Assembly: GCA_024138025.1 (NCBI GenBank)
Contig: JAMXBD010002739.1
Location: forward strand, 103,216-167,215
DNA from: Combretum micranthum
Lineage: Eukaryota > Streptophyta > Magnoliopsida > Myrtales > Combretaceae
Reading direction: 5' to 3'
DNA: 64,000 bases
In this document: piece by piece, positions 1 to 10,665 of the stretch
Layout: the number at the start of each line of letters is the position of its first letter
Numbering within the stretch: the stretch's first letter is position 1
The notes under the pieces: model-generated
The model's input: the letters and a program-made list of their open reading frames with translations, nothing else
Databases searched by the model: none
What the model was told of the DNA's origin: nothing
Translations under genes and position numbers: made by a program

Positions 1-626
1 CAAATGGTAAGTAATCCTCCCAAGTCCTAATGTTTTTATCTATGATTGCCCTCAACAATTGAATCAAGGCTCTATTAACCACCTCAGTTTGCCCATCAGT
101 CTATGGGTGACAGGTAGTTGAAAACATAAGCTTAGTTCCCAACTTTCCCTACAACACTCTCCAGAAGTGACTAAAAAATTTTACATCGCTATCACTAACA
201 ATGCTTTTAGGTATGCCATGCAGACGCACTACCTCTCTAAAGAACAAATCAGCAATGAATGTAGCATCATTAGTTTTATGACAAAGAATAAAATGAGCCA
301 TTTTACTAAACCTATCTACCACAACAAAGATAGTGTCATGACCTTTCCCAGTCCTAGGCAATCCAAGCACAAAATCCATAGACACAGTAATCCAAGGTTC
401 ATCAGGAACAGGTAAAGGTATATATAATCCATGTGGTTTCAGTTTAGATTTAGCCTCCTTACATGTAATGCAATTTTGACAAACTTTATGCACATCATGT
501 CTCATTCCAAGCCAAAAAAAATGTTCATGCAGCATATCGTAGGTCTTATCTACCCCAAAATGCCCCATTAAGCCTCCTCCATGTGCTTCCCTAACTAGCA
601 ATTCCCTCACATAACTTCTAGGAATG
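1..626 (-). pseudogene. G1 integrase fragment (HHCC finger and start of catalytic core)
   Basis: The minus-strand frame shows an HHCC zinc finger (H-x-G-x-x-G-H-F-G-V, then C-Q-N-C-x-T-C) at about 500-600. The catalytic core follows, with the first Asp in [15 protein letters not shown] and the second in [15 protein letters not shown]. The usual SDRD box reads SDSD here. The open frame stops at 149; beyond it the sequence still resembles integrase in a shifted frame. The catalytic Glu region would lie at or beyond the left edge. The right boundary is the target-site copy gaatg (622-626) next to the nested element. Confidence 0.85.
622..626. repeat. Target-site duplication gaatg (left copy) of the TR-GAG element
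   Basis: gaatg directly precedes the TG of the left LTR and occurs again at 3763-3767 directly after the CA of the right LTR. Removing the element and one copy restores the integrase frame of G1. Confidence 0.9.
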
Positions 627-1291
627 TGATGTGATCCATATAGCATCATCAATTGAGCCCATCAAGTTCAAGATCAATAATCCAGTTAAAGGAAAAGAAG
701 GCTTGTTGACGGGAGTTATGATCATTAAATCACAAGTTAAAGTTTGGGATACAAGAGATTAAAGGATTTTTAGGGATATTTATTGATAGTTTAAATGTTT
801 CAAGTTAAATAGTATATTTCAAAATATTGTAACTGTTTTAGGTTTAAAAGTATTTTTAATATTGTAACTATTTTAGGTTTAAAGTGTTTTCAAAATAGTG
901 TAACTGTTTTAGGTGTGCTTTAATGCACGTAACTGTTTTAGTCTTTTTCAGTTTATTCTTCATTTGTATATATTATGGGCTTTGTATGGAGAAAGAAGAT
1001 AGATTATTGTTGAATGAAAAACCAAAGCTTTTGCTTGAATTCTGTGTTCTTGATTTAGAATACATGCTAAAGGAACATTCAAAGGAGATCTTGATCGCCT
1101 TCTTTGTGGAGTGTTTCGGAGATAGGGCTGACCTTGTTCTATCTATTTAGATCAAACACTAAGACAAACCTATTTCTAATCCATCTTAGGGATTGCTTAC
1201 CGATAGAATTCGTGGGTTTTCGTATTACTGTGCTGGGGGTTCATAATATCCAAAAGGGTTCTCACGCGTGATTGCGAGGGTTCTCGTATCA
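627..1291 (+). repeat. 5' LTR of the TR-GAG element
   Basis: Starts tgatgtgatcc and ends ctcgtatca. The U3 holds four copies of gtaactgttttag (829, 863, 900, 929; the second reads gtaactattttag). A TATA-like tatatatta follows near 967. An open frame at 923-1150 is repeated identically in the 3' LTR and is not taken as a gene. Confidence 0.92.
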
Positions 1292-1292
1292 T

Positions 1293-1306
1293 TTGGTATC
1301 AGAGCT
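1293..1306 (+). other. Primer-binding site (tRNA-iMet type)
   Basis: TTGGTATCAGAGCT lies one base after the LTR. TGGTATCAGAGC is the usual plant initiator-methionine primer site of gypsy and copia elements. Confidence 0.85.
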
Positions 1307-1666
1307 TTGGCTCTAGATCAGGTTATATCCTTCTTTTTATCTATCTTTTGTTTTCTTTGAATTCAAATTCAAAAAAAAAAAATCAATCAAAAAGATTACA
1401 TTTTTATTTCTTTTAGATCATAAAGCTCACATCTTCATTCTTGTGAGAACAAAAAGTTTGCACCTTTATTCATATTACATCATAAAAATTTGTTCTTTGA
1501 TCTCCTTTTGGGTGTGATCTATTCAGATCTATAGGGAAACACAAGTTAGGGTTTTGAAATCTTCAAGTTTGTGAATTGAGTTAAAAAAAATTAGAAATTA
1601 TAAAAAAAAAAAAGAGGGAGAGAGAAATTTCCAATTGTATCACTCATATCATCTTAGTCTTGAATT

Positions 1667-2330
1667 ATGGGTTATAGATATAATCATGAAGCTTATTTGA
1701 TAGACTGTGCACTGGATGAAATTGAGTGTGACTTGCTGAGTTTGATAGTGATATGCCAGGGGATTATAGATTGGGAATTGGATGTGAATTATATTATTGA
1801 TGATTTTCCATATCTAGCCTTCGTTTGGGGGCAATCATTGGTAAGAAGTTAGTTGGTCGGGTCGGCATTTTTTGGAAAGCTCATCTAATGAGGATGAAGA
1901 TAAATGGGTATGGTGATAGAGTTTCATGGGATTACATGAAAGGGGTTTTGCGAGAAAAACTCGTGCCACCATATTATCAAGATCAACTATATGAAAAATT
2001 GTTATTGTTAATGCAGGGGAGTATGAAGTTAAGGAATATGCACAAGAGTTTGAAACAATCGTCAGACGTTGTGAGTTGGATGAATCACCTAGGCCCTTAT
2101 TCTTAGGTTCAAGAGGGGATTAAATTCTGATATTGTCAAACGTATTGGGTGTAATAGCTACATGACCTTAAAGGAAACTATCCAAGCTGCTTTGTGGGCT
2201 GAGATATCTCTATCAATTGGGGATACAGTAATAACTTCTTCAGTAGTGACTCACACTCATCAGGGTTATGAGATTGAAGAGCTAGTAATGATATCCGTGC
2301 AAAGATTCCAATGAGTGATCAAAAGAAGCA
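1667..2330 (+). pseudogene. Damaged gag of the TR-GAG element
   Basis: An ATG opens a 61-codon frame at 1667, which passes by frameshift into 1825-2106. The second frame carries the retrotransposon Gag signature: W-x-x-M-K-x-V-L-R-E-K-L-V-P-P-Y-Y-Q followed by LYEKLLLLMQGSM. After another frameshift near 2100 the sequence still reads like Gag (FLRFKRGLNSDIVKRI). No clear CCHC knuckle was found downstream. The 2340-2880 interval has short open frames without recognisable domains. The protein is probably non-functional as it stands. Confidence 0.7.
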
Positions 2331-3082
2331 AGCAGATGGTACACATGGTAAGAATAGTAGCCTTGTAGTGGGAGTATAGGTGATGTTGAGGGAGAGATGG
2401 TTGTTGCTGAGAATAGCCATAGTTTTCTTGTGGAGGAGTCGTGTGTTGATTCTTGTATGCTAGCATTAGAGCCACTTCCCGAACTCCAGGAGCTAATATA
2501 GACACCGGTATTTCTATATCCTTATTCCATCATTTAATTTGTTGTATTCTAATCTGTTGATGGGATTGGGAGGAGGAGTTGATTACCGTGATGTATTATG
2601 CCTATGAGATTCATGTTATCTGCGTTGGGATTCATTGGAGCATTTATGATGGATTCATGTATTGGAGGAGTGTTCTTTTGGTTGGTGGTACTATAGTTGT
2701 GCAGGAGATGGCCTACAAATGGGAGGTGAGACGGTTGTTTTCAAGTGTGAATGATTCAGGAATTGCTATGAAGAGTGAAGCATCTTGTGATTATGTGATG
2801 GATGTGACTTACTTGTATGGTGTTCACTGGAACTATGTTAAGAGATGGGTGTTTTGTGCTCCATATGATAATCTTATGTGAAGAGAGATACCATGTTAAA
2901 ACTGAGTGTGAGATATACGAGACTATTGAAAGGATATAAACACACTTGTGAGGGAATTTATTGTCTTTTTATCTCTAACTTGTTTTTACAGGTGTTCATT
3001 CATTTGAAGATGCCAAAGTTATTACTTAATATAGATCATAGCTTGCAGATTCTTTATCCTTTAGATTCGAGGACGAATCTTC

Positions 3083-3097
3083 TTAAGGAAAGGGGAA
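3083..3097 (+). other. Polypurine tract of the TR-GAG element
   Basis: cttaaggaaaggggaa ends directly at the TG of the 3' LTR, as expected for the plus-strand primer. Confidence 0.8.
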
Positions 3098-3762
3098 TGA
3101 TGTGATCCATATAGCATCATCAATTGAGCCCATCAAGTTCAAGATCAATAATCCAGTTAAAGGAAAAGAAGGCTTGTTGACGAGAGTTATGATCATTAAA
3201 TCACAAGTTAAAGTTTGGGATACAAGAGATTAAAGGATTTTTAGGGATATTTATTGATAGTTTAAATGTTTCAAGTTAAATAGTATATTTCAAAATATTG
3301 TAACTGTTTTAGGTTTAAAAGTATTTTTAATATTGTAACTGTTTTATGTTTAAAGTGTTTTCAAAATAGTGTAACTGTTTTAGGTGTGCTTTAATGCACG
3401 TAACTGTTTTAGTCTTTTTCAGTTTATTCTTCATTTGTATATATTATGGGCTTTGTATGGAGAAAGAAGATAGATTATTGTTGAATGAAAAACCAAAGCT
3501 TTTGCTTGAATTCTGTGTTCTTGATTTAGAATACATGCTAAAGGAACATTCAAAGGAGATCTTGATCGCCTTCTTTGTGGAGTGTTTCGGAGATAGGGCT
3601 GACCTTGTTCTATCTATTTAGATCAAACACTAAGACAAAACTATTTCTAATCCATCTTAGGGATTGATTACCGATAGAATTCGTGGGTTTTCGTATTACT
3701 GTGCTGGGGGTTCATAATATCCAAAAGGGTTCTCACGCATGATTGCGAGGGTTCTCGTATCA
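3098..3762 (+). repeat. 3' LTR of the TR-GAG element
   Basis: Same length as the 5' LTR (665 bp), with about six single-base differences and no indel noticed. It ends cgtatca and is followed by the target-site copy gaatg at 3763-3767. Confidence 0.92.
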
Positions 3763-5254
3763 GAATGCACAATTTATTTTTCTTAAACAAGAATCCATCA
3801 GACACAAAATAATCATTTATACCAGTCCCATCAACACAAGCAGCAAAAATCCCAGCAAAATCAACATCATGTGGATACATCCCTTTCACTAACTCAAATC
3901 CTAACAAAGATGTACTAAGAGAGTTAAGTAAAGCGTACCTTCTTGAAAGCGCATCAGTAACAATATTTTCCTTACCTTGCTTGTATTTGATGACATAAGG
4001 GAATGTCTCAATGAATTCTACCCACTTGGCATGCCTCCTGTTCAGCTTATCTTGACCCTTCAGATGCTTTAAACTCTCATGATCAGTGTGTATGACAAAC
4101 TCCTTAGGCCAAAGGTAGTGTTGCCATGTTTGCAATGCTCGCACTAAGGCTTATAGCTCCTTATCATATGTTGGATACTTCAACACCGCTTCACTCAACT
4201 TTTCACTGAAGTACATTAGTGGCTTATGATCCTGCATCAAAACAACTCCAATCCCTATGCCACTAGCATCACATTCAATCTCAAAAGTTTTATCAAAATC
4301 AAGTAAAGCAAGCAATGGTGCATTACACAATTTATCTTTAAGTTCATTAAAAGCATGTTCTTGTGCATCACTCCAAGTAAAACTAACATTCTTTTTAACT
4401 AGCTCATTTAATGGTGCAGCAATAGAACTAAAATCTATAATGAATTGCCTATAAAATCCAGCAAGTCCATGAAAACTCCTCACCTCACTAGCATTTTTAG
4501 GTCTATGCCACTCCTTAATGGCTCTAACCTTCTCCTCATCAACCTCATCTCCATGATTAGAAACAACAAAACCCAGAAAATTGACCCTATCCATGCAGAA
4601 ACTACACTTCTTAAGGTTTGCAAACAATTTCTCATCTCTAAGTTTTGTTAAAACCAATCTCACATGCATAACATGATCATCAAAACACTTAGAGTAAATC
4701 AAGATATCATCAAAATAAACAACAATAAGTTTACCTAAGTATTCACGCAGCACATGATTCATCAATCACATAAAAGTACTAGGTGCATTAGTAAGACCAA
4801 AAGGCATAACAAGCCACTCATACAAGCCATACTTAGTCTTAAATGCTGTTTTCCATTCATCTCCTACTTTCATGCGTATTTTATAGTAACCAGATTTCAA
4901 ATCAGTTTTTGTAAATAGACAAGAACCATACAATTCATCCAACATATCATCTAACCTAGGTATAGGATGACGATACTTTACAGTGATTTTGTTGATGGCT
5001 CTGCAGTCTACACACATTCTCTAAGTCCCATCCTTCTTAGGCACTAGGATCACAGGAACCGAGCAAGGACTCAGACTCTCTCTTACATACCCTTTCTCTA
5101 GCAACTCCTCAACCTGCTTATGGATCTCCTTTGCCTCACCGAGATTGGTTCTGTAGGTAGGTCGATTGGGTATGGCAGCTCTAGGAATGAAGTTAATCTG
5201 ATGCTCTATGCCCCTAACTGGTAGAAGTCCACTAGGCATCTCTTCTGGAAACAC
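3763..5254 (-). pseudogene. G1 reverse transcriptase and RNase H, frameshifted
   Basis: Reading right to left, the protease-RT linker and RT fingers ([37 protein letters not shown]) lie at 5021-5254. Next come [20 protein letters not shown] and [13 protein letters not shown] at 4766-5017. The YFDD catalytic box ([15 protein letters not shown]) and RT thumb lie at 4151-4765, and RNase H ([13 protein letters not shown], then the DALSRRY end) at 3763-4144. In-frame stops separate the pieces at about 5018, 4766 and 4148, so no single polyprotein can be made. DNA synthesis and RNA removal during reverse transcription are the family roles. Confidence 0.88.
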
Positions 5255-5276
5255 ATCTTCAAATTCCTACAACAAA

Positions 5277-6113
5277 TCAGAAAAACACACTAGGCATAGA
5301 TGGGTTAATGTCATTAGTGGCGAAACAAGCCCCTTTGTACAAAAGTACAAATATAGGCCTATTGGCATTCAAAGCATGCTTAACCTCACTTGACCTAGCA
5401 ATCAAACTCCCATTCTTATTCTTTTTCTCTCCAGGCCGATTTTCATTTTGCCTCTTACTTCCCTCTTTCTTTTCACTCTTCTCACTTTTTCCACTCTTTT
5501 TATTTTCACTCTTGTTGTTCTCTTCCTCTAAAGAGCTTTTTCTATTCTCCTTCTCTTTTCTTTCGACCTCAACTCTCATCCTCTCCAGTTTACATTGGTC
5601 ATATATTTCCCTAGATGACAATGGTGCCAAAATTGTTTTTCTTCCATCTTTGGTGAAAGTGTACCTATTTAAATAGCCATCATGTACTGTCTTTCTGTCA
5701 AATTGCCAAGGTCTACCTAACAAGATATCACTAGCATGCATAGGAACAACATTACATAGCACCTCATCACTATACTTGCCAATGGAAAAGGAAATTATAG
5801 CTTGCCTATTTACCTTAACCTCGCCACAGTCGCTAAGCCATTGAAGTTTGTATGGTCTTGGATGTGGAATAGTAGGCAGCCCCAACCGATTGACCATGAA
5901 TGTACTCACCGCATTAGTACAACTCCCTCCATCAACAATGACACTACATGCTTTCCCTTGGACATGGTATCTAGTATGGAATAGATTCTCTCGCTGCTCC
6001 TCATGGCATTCCTTATTTAATTGTGTATTAAGTGCACGCCGAGTTACAAACACATCACCTTTAACTGCCTCCTCAACACTCCCTTCATCACTACAAACCT
6101 CCAACTCAGGCAT
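5277..6113 (-). pseudogene. G1 protease domain and linker
   Basis: A 278-codon frame begins in the acidic segment after Gag (MPELEVCSDEGS). It continues into the aspartic protease, whose active site reads CSVIVDGGSCTNAVST (DGG rather than DSG or DTG). It ends in a charged Lys/Glu/Ser-rich linker (about residues 175-240) typical of this clade before RT. The frame overlaps the end of Gag out of phase. G2 reads the same way, so a 1-bp change near 6115 has probably split an original single gag-pol frame. Confidence 0.82.
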
Positions 6114-7336
6114 TCATCATCCCTACTCTCATTGCCAACTCCCTCATCCTCAGTAACAACCTCTCCATTTCTCACCACCATAGTTCTCCTGTTAGGATAT
6201 TCTCTACTAATGTGCCCCATGCCCTGACACTTCCAACATTTAATGTCCCGATTTCTACTCTTCTGTTCAGCTACCTTAGGTTTCTCAAATGAAACCCCAC
6301 TACTCTTACCAGGTGCAACATCAACTGTAGACTCACTTCCTCCCTTAAACTCAGACTTTCCATATCCTTTCCAAGCATTATTATAATTAGAAGAAGATTT
6401 GTGACCATACCTGGATGTTCCTCTATGGAATTGTTTCTCAATTTTAATGGCAAGATGTACCATTTCATCCAGTTCTACATAATACTGCATCTCCAATCTA
6501 TCAGCAATGTCTTTATTTAAACCACCCAAGAAGCGTGCCATGGTGGCGTCCTCATCCTCAACTACATCAGCCCTAGTCATGATCATCTCCATCTCCTTGT
6601 AGTAGTCCTCTACACTTCTACTACCTTGCCTCAACATCTGTAATTTCTGCATCAATTCCCTCTGATAGTACTTGGGAACAAAACGCTTTCTCATCAATGC
6701 CTTGAGATCATGCCAGGTCTCAATGGGATACTCCATATTCCTCCTTCTACTAGTCACCAACTGATCCCACCATGATATAGCATAATCTTGAAACTGGGTC
6801 ACAGCTAGTTTCACCTTCTTTTCTTCACTAAACTGGTGACAGTCAAAAATCAATTCAACTCGCTTCTCCCATTGCAAGTAAGCTTCTGGATCCGACTTTC
6901 CCTGAAAAATTGGAATCTTCAGTTTAATACTACCCAGATCTCTATCTACATAGTCTTCACTCCATCTATTTCTACCAGCAGTGTAATTCTCTTGCATTCT
7001 ACCTCTTCCTCTACCACCTCTACCACCTCTTCCTCTTCTATTGAAAACCATCGCTGCACTATCTTCATACTCCTCCTCTAGGTAGTCGTTAACATCCACC
7101 ACCTCATCCGCCTATGGTGTGGAAATTTTACCACCCTTGATTCCTCCATTAGAACTCGACTCTTTTTTCTCAACAGCTTGTATTCTCAAATTCATACTCT
7201 CCATGCTCTCTCTAATATCCATCAAAATCTCATTCAATCGCCTAAATTCAGACGCCCATGCGTCTCGCATCAAGGAATCATCTCTACTAACATCATCAAC
7301 ACCCTTACCAAACATCTTTACCTGCAAAACAAACAA
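6044..7336 (-). pseudogene. G1 gag with an in-frame TAG
   Basis: The frame opens at about 7336 (a likelier start is the Met of MFGKGVDD some 20 bases in) and is cut by a TAG at 7112-7114. It continues in the same frame to 6044. Domains in order: an N-terminal coiled region; an RGG-type stretch (GRGGRGGRGRGR); the Gag core (YLQWEKRVELIFDCHQF; ISWWDQLVTSRR; MRKRFVPKYYQRELMQKLQ; LRQGSRSVEDYYKEME; MARFLGGLNKDIADRLEM); and one CCHC-type knuckle, C-W-K-C-x4-H-x4 with Tyr-Pro where Cys-Pro is usual. The stop and the altered knuckle argue for loss of function. Confidence 0.85.
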
Positions 7337-7837
7337 ACGTTAATTGAAAAATTTTCAGTTTCCTCACAAGCACTCCCTTTCGTGTTTGCACTCACACAAA
7401 TGGGGTTGTTCACTCGTGTTTCACTAAAACAAGCTGTCACACAAGGTACTCCTCACAACTCTCAAGCCTGCTCTTATATGTTCTTAATCGAATCACACTC
7501 TTTAGAACAATTTCAAGGAGCTCAAAACGAAAGGTATTTTCAAATGGTCTAAATGGTGATTTTCCCAATATCCCTTGATCAAAACAAACAATTTTGATGA
7601 TCACACTATAATTTGGAAAACAACTCAATCTAAAAAATAACACAAATTCTAATGGAAGAATAATATAGAAATTTAATACTGAATTATTTTATTTTATTTT
7701 TTACTCTAAACACAAATGTGAAGATTAACAAACCCTAAATGAAATAAAGACACAAACTTTAGGATCTAAACTAGAATAGAATTCAAAGAAAACAAAAGAT
7801 TGAAAACAAGAATGATATAACCTGATCTAGAACCAAA
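7337..7837 (-). other. G1 untranslated leader
   Basis: AT-rich DNA between the primer site and gag, with no convincing coding sequence. It aligns in position and wording with the G2 leader (tttcctcacaagc, tcactcgtgttt). Confidence 0.6.
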
Positions 7838-7851
7838 GCTCTGATACCAAA
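7838..7851 (-). other. G1 primer-binding site (tRNA-iMet type)
   Basis: On the minus strand tttggtatcagagc directly follows the LTR end (cgtatca). Confidence 0.85.
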
Positions 7852-8683
7852 TGATACGAGAACCTTTGCAATCACGCCTGAGAACCCTTTTGAGTATTAT
7901 GAACCCCCGGCACAGTAATACAAAAAACCCACGAATACTATTGGAATCAACCCCTAAGATGGATTAGATTCTAGGTTTGCCTTAGGTTTGATCTAGAAAG
8001 TTAGAATATGGATGCCCTAACTTCGAAACACTCCACAAAGAAGACGATCAAACTTCCTTGAATGTTCCTAAGTAGCATGCATTCATTCAAGAACACAAAG
8101 AGAAAAAGCTCTCAAATTTTCATTCATTCTAGTTCCTCTCAAAAGATTACATATGATGGGTTTTTATAGGCTTAGTTAGCCTAAAAATTAAGCAACTAAA
8201 TAATAAATACATGGAACACTTAAAAGAAATTCAAACTAGGTAATAAATACAAGGAAAAGAAATTCAAACTAAGCAATAAATACAAAAAAAAAAAAAAAGG
8301 AATTCAAACTAAGCAATAAACTAAGCCTAAATAAAGGCTGGTGCCAATGCCAACGGCCTAGATCCAAGGCCGGTGGCCTTCATGTGGATTCGCCCAATTT
8401 CATCAAATCTCCTTGTAAACTCACTTGAACTTCAATTATATTGAACCATGCTTGAATCTCACTTGTTCTAAAGCCTTGATACCCTGGTAATCCATCACTA
8501 GCATACATCATCAAGCCTTGGAAATGTTGATTTAAAGCTTGTTGAAGCTTCTTAGCTCGAGATCTCGTGATTGGTCCTTGAGACAAGCTAATTGGACTTG
8601 AAATCCTTTGAAATTCAACCTTTGCCACTTGATCTTCTTATTGACATGACTCTTGAGCGTGGACTGGTGGGTTTTCCATAACA
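7852..8683 (-). repeat. G1 5' LTR (832 bp)
   Basis: On the plus strand it begins tgatacgag and ends ccataaca, the same ends as the G2 LTR. It contains GC-rich ggccggtggcc-like blocks near 8345-8380. A minus-strand frame at 8380-8628 encodes the basic tail G-P-I-T-R-S-R-A-K-K. The bases after it (tatag, 8684-8688) are the expected target-site copy; the partner lies outside the window. Confidence 0.85.
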
Positions 8684-9051
8684 TATAGGCTTTAATTAGC
8701 GTCAAAACTAAGCAACTAGACGTTAAAACAAAGAAATACGAAAAGACAATAAAGCAATATGAAAAGACAAAAAAATATAATGAAGATCTGTATATTTAAC
8801 ATTGAAGGCCGACGGCTTTCATTTAACAAATAAAATTATGAACCTAAACAATATAGTACGCCGGTTGGAAGGTTGGCGGCTTAAGAAGCTATGCCAACAG
8901 TGTTGTCTATGAAGGTTGGTGGTTTACTGTGCTAGCATACAATATCATTTCTCCAAGGTCGGTGGCTCTCAATCTAGGCTAGTGGCTTAGATCCTCGGCA
9001 GCTTAATCCTTTAATGTTTTTATTTTTGACGACATCATCTTATCCCAATCA
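8684..9051 (-). repeat. LTR fragment (minus orientation) that received G1
   Basis: AT-rich text with gccgacggcttt-like blocks, ending tcttatcccaatca. Reversed, this reads as an LTR start very like that of G3 (tgatggggatcagagggcatc). It looks like the U3 part of an older LTR. No coding sequence. Confidence 0.5.
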
Positions 9052-9687
9052 CAAGAGCACGAACCAAGTGAAGCCTAGAGTATCAAGAGAAAGAGGATGT
9101 TCAGCAAGATTCTAGCACATATGTTAAGCTAATCAATGTGCTAGAGAGAAGTGGAGAAGACATTCGCTGCCAGCCATACTTAGAGACATGCCAGCCTTGT
9201 TTGTAGATCTGTACACCGGCCTCTAATGCCACCAGCCTTCAGACGGCTTTCAAAGTTCACAAAATCAAAGTTTTTAAAGCGGATGTTAAGGCCTCCAACT
9301 TTTATATTATAGGTTGTCGAACTTGAGCTTGTACACCACTGGCTTATAACCGGCCTTGAGTAGCTCGACATGACTTTTAGAATTCCCTTGTTTTTCTTTG
9401 TTGAGATAAGGTTAAAATAGTTTATATATATGGTTTGTTTGTAATCTATGAAAATCAGTTGATTGAATACATTTCTTGAGAGTTTCCTCATATTGTGAGA
9501 ACTTTCTCTTAGCTCTTGAAAAAGGACTAAATATGATTTCTTCAATATAAAGCTTAGGGTGATCAACCTGATAACTTAGGCTCCAATCGATAGGTTTGGT
9601 TAGGGTCAAGTTTTGTTATTAATACGTCTAGTTCTAATTGATGGGTTTGATTAAGGTCAAGTTCTTTCTAGTTGTTTCAAGGTGATA
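9052..9687 (+). repeat. LTR fragment (plus orientation)
   Basis: Holds several GC blocks (gccagcc, accggcc) and a TATA-like tttatatatatgg near 9420. It also has the usual R/U5 wording of these LTRs (gagagtttcctcatattgtgagaactttc). The start is truncated. It abuts the TG of the next LTR at 9688. Confidence 0.45.
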
Positions 9688-10245
9688 TGATGGGGATCAG
9701 AGGGCATCATCGGGAGAGATTAAAACATTTTAAATCAAAGAGTATCAAAGTTGCAAGTCAGGAGGATCTATACTATCGTCCTTGAGGAATTATGTTGCAC
9801 TTACGCTACTGGCCTTTCTTGTTTATGCCGTCGGCCTTCAAGTTCCATATAATCAGAGGCCGCCAGCTTTCAACTTTGAGCTGCCAACTTATATTGTGCG
9901 CCATTTGTTTTCATTTTGATTTCTTTTAGGTTTCCTTATTTTAGTTTATATAAACTCATTTGGTTGTAAACATTTCATAGTTTATGTAGAATGAAATTTA
10001 AGAGTTTTCTCTTTAGAATTCTTGACTAAATTCTATCTGAACTTATCAGGAATTTCCCATGGCATTCACCTACCGACTTATCAATCGGTTTGTCATCACC
10101 GATTATGGCATCTTCACCGTTATACCAAGGTTCTTGCTTCTATTTAAGCAACGGGTTACGATTTCCATCAAGTTCTTAGAATGATCTAGGTTTAATTCCT
10201 AATTTGGATAACAGGTCTCGTCATAGGTTGGCATAATTCATATCA
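9688..10245 (+). repeat. G3 5' LTR
   Basis: Starts tgatggggatcagagggc and ends cataattcatatca. A decayed primer site (tttggtattagagtg) follows, with two changes from the iMet consensus. Confidence 0.7.
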
Positions 10246-10665
10246 TTTGGTATTAGAGTGAAGGTTTTCTAAGAATCCATACCCAGTTAGATTAGAGATA
10301 ACTCAAATCATTCATATCCTTTGACAGTCTTTGTTAGATTTGGGTTTATTTAATCTTGTTGATATGTTTTCTTAGTGTTTTGTCAAAAAAAGAGAGAGAA
10401 GAAATTCATGTGAAAAAAAATTGTTTCTTTTAGGGTTTGATTGGATTTTTGAGTCCTTATTATGAAAATGAAAAAAGGATTTGATTGAATTTTTGCAGAA
10501 GGATTTATATTTCGAGTGGTAAAAGGCAATAGTGATTCCATTATCGTGAAAAAGCTAAATTGAGTGAAACACGAGAGATTCACATATATTGAGTGTACAC
10601 ACATGAAGGAGTGTGTGAGGACTAACAAACTATTTTAGTTTCATCTCTTTTGCAGGTTTTGAATT

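Larger units (their letters stand above)
627..3762 (+). mobile_element. Complete non-autonomous LTR element with a gag remnant only (TR-GAG type)
   Basis: Two 665-bp LTRs (627-1291 and 3098-3762) start TG, end CA and are flanked by gaatg. The 1.8-kb interior has an initiator-Met primer site, a damaged gag and a polypurine tract, but no protease, RT or integrase. By eye the LTRs differ at about six substitutions, so the insertion is fairly recent. Before the polypurine tract the interior keeps a short stretch matching the end of chromovirus pol (LDSRTNLLKERG, compare DSRTNPFEERGN in G2). That suggests descent by internal deletion from a relative and trans-mobilisation by its enzymes, which is an inference. 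Terminal-repeat retrotransposons with only GAG are a known plant class. Confidence 0.92.
1..8683 (-). mobile_element. G1: decayed Ty3/gypsy (chromovirus-like) element, 5'-complete, split by a nested element
   Basis: Read on the minus strand, this holds, from right to left, an LTR (7852-8683), a tRNA-Met primer site, gag, protease, reverse transcriptase, RNase H and integrase. The element runs off the left edge of the window inside the integrase core, so its 3' LTR is not visible. It is interrupted at 627-3762 by a complete non-autonomous element. The integrase reading resumes across the insertion: the peptide up to NKLCI sits right of it and [14 protein letters not shown] left of it. Gag carries an in-frame TAG and pol several frameshifts, so it is not autonomous. 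The gag-PR-RT-RH-IN order places it in Ty3/gypsy, and the RT/RNase H wording recalls the CRM lineage. Confidence 0.9.

Noticed and set aside
923..1150. 75-codon open frame, present again identically at 3394-3621
   Set aside because: Both copies lie in the paired LTRs of one element. Identity follows from LTR duplication, and there is no domain.
5308..5676. Ser/Phe/Leu-rich plus-strand frame
   Set aside because: Antisense shadow of the Lys/Glu-rich linker of the G1 pol frame.
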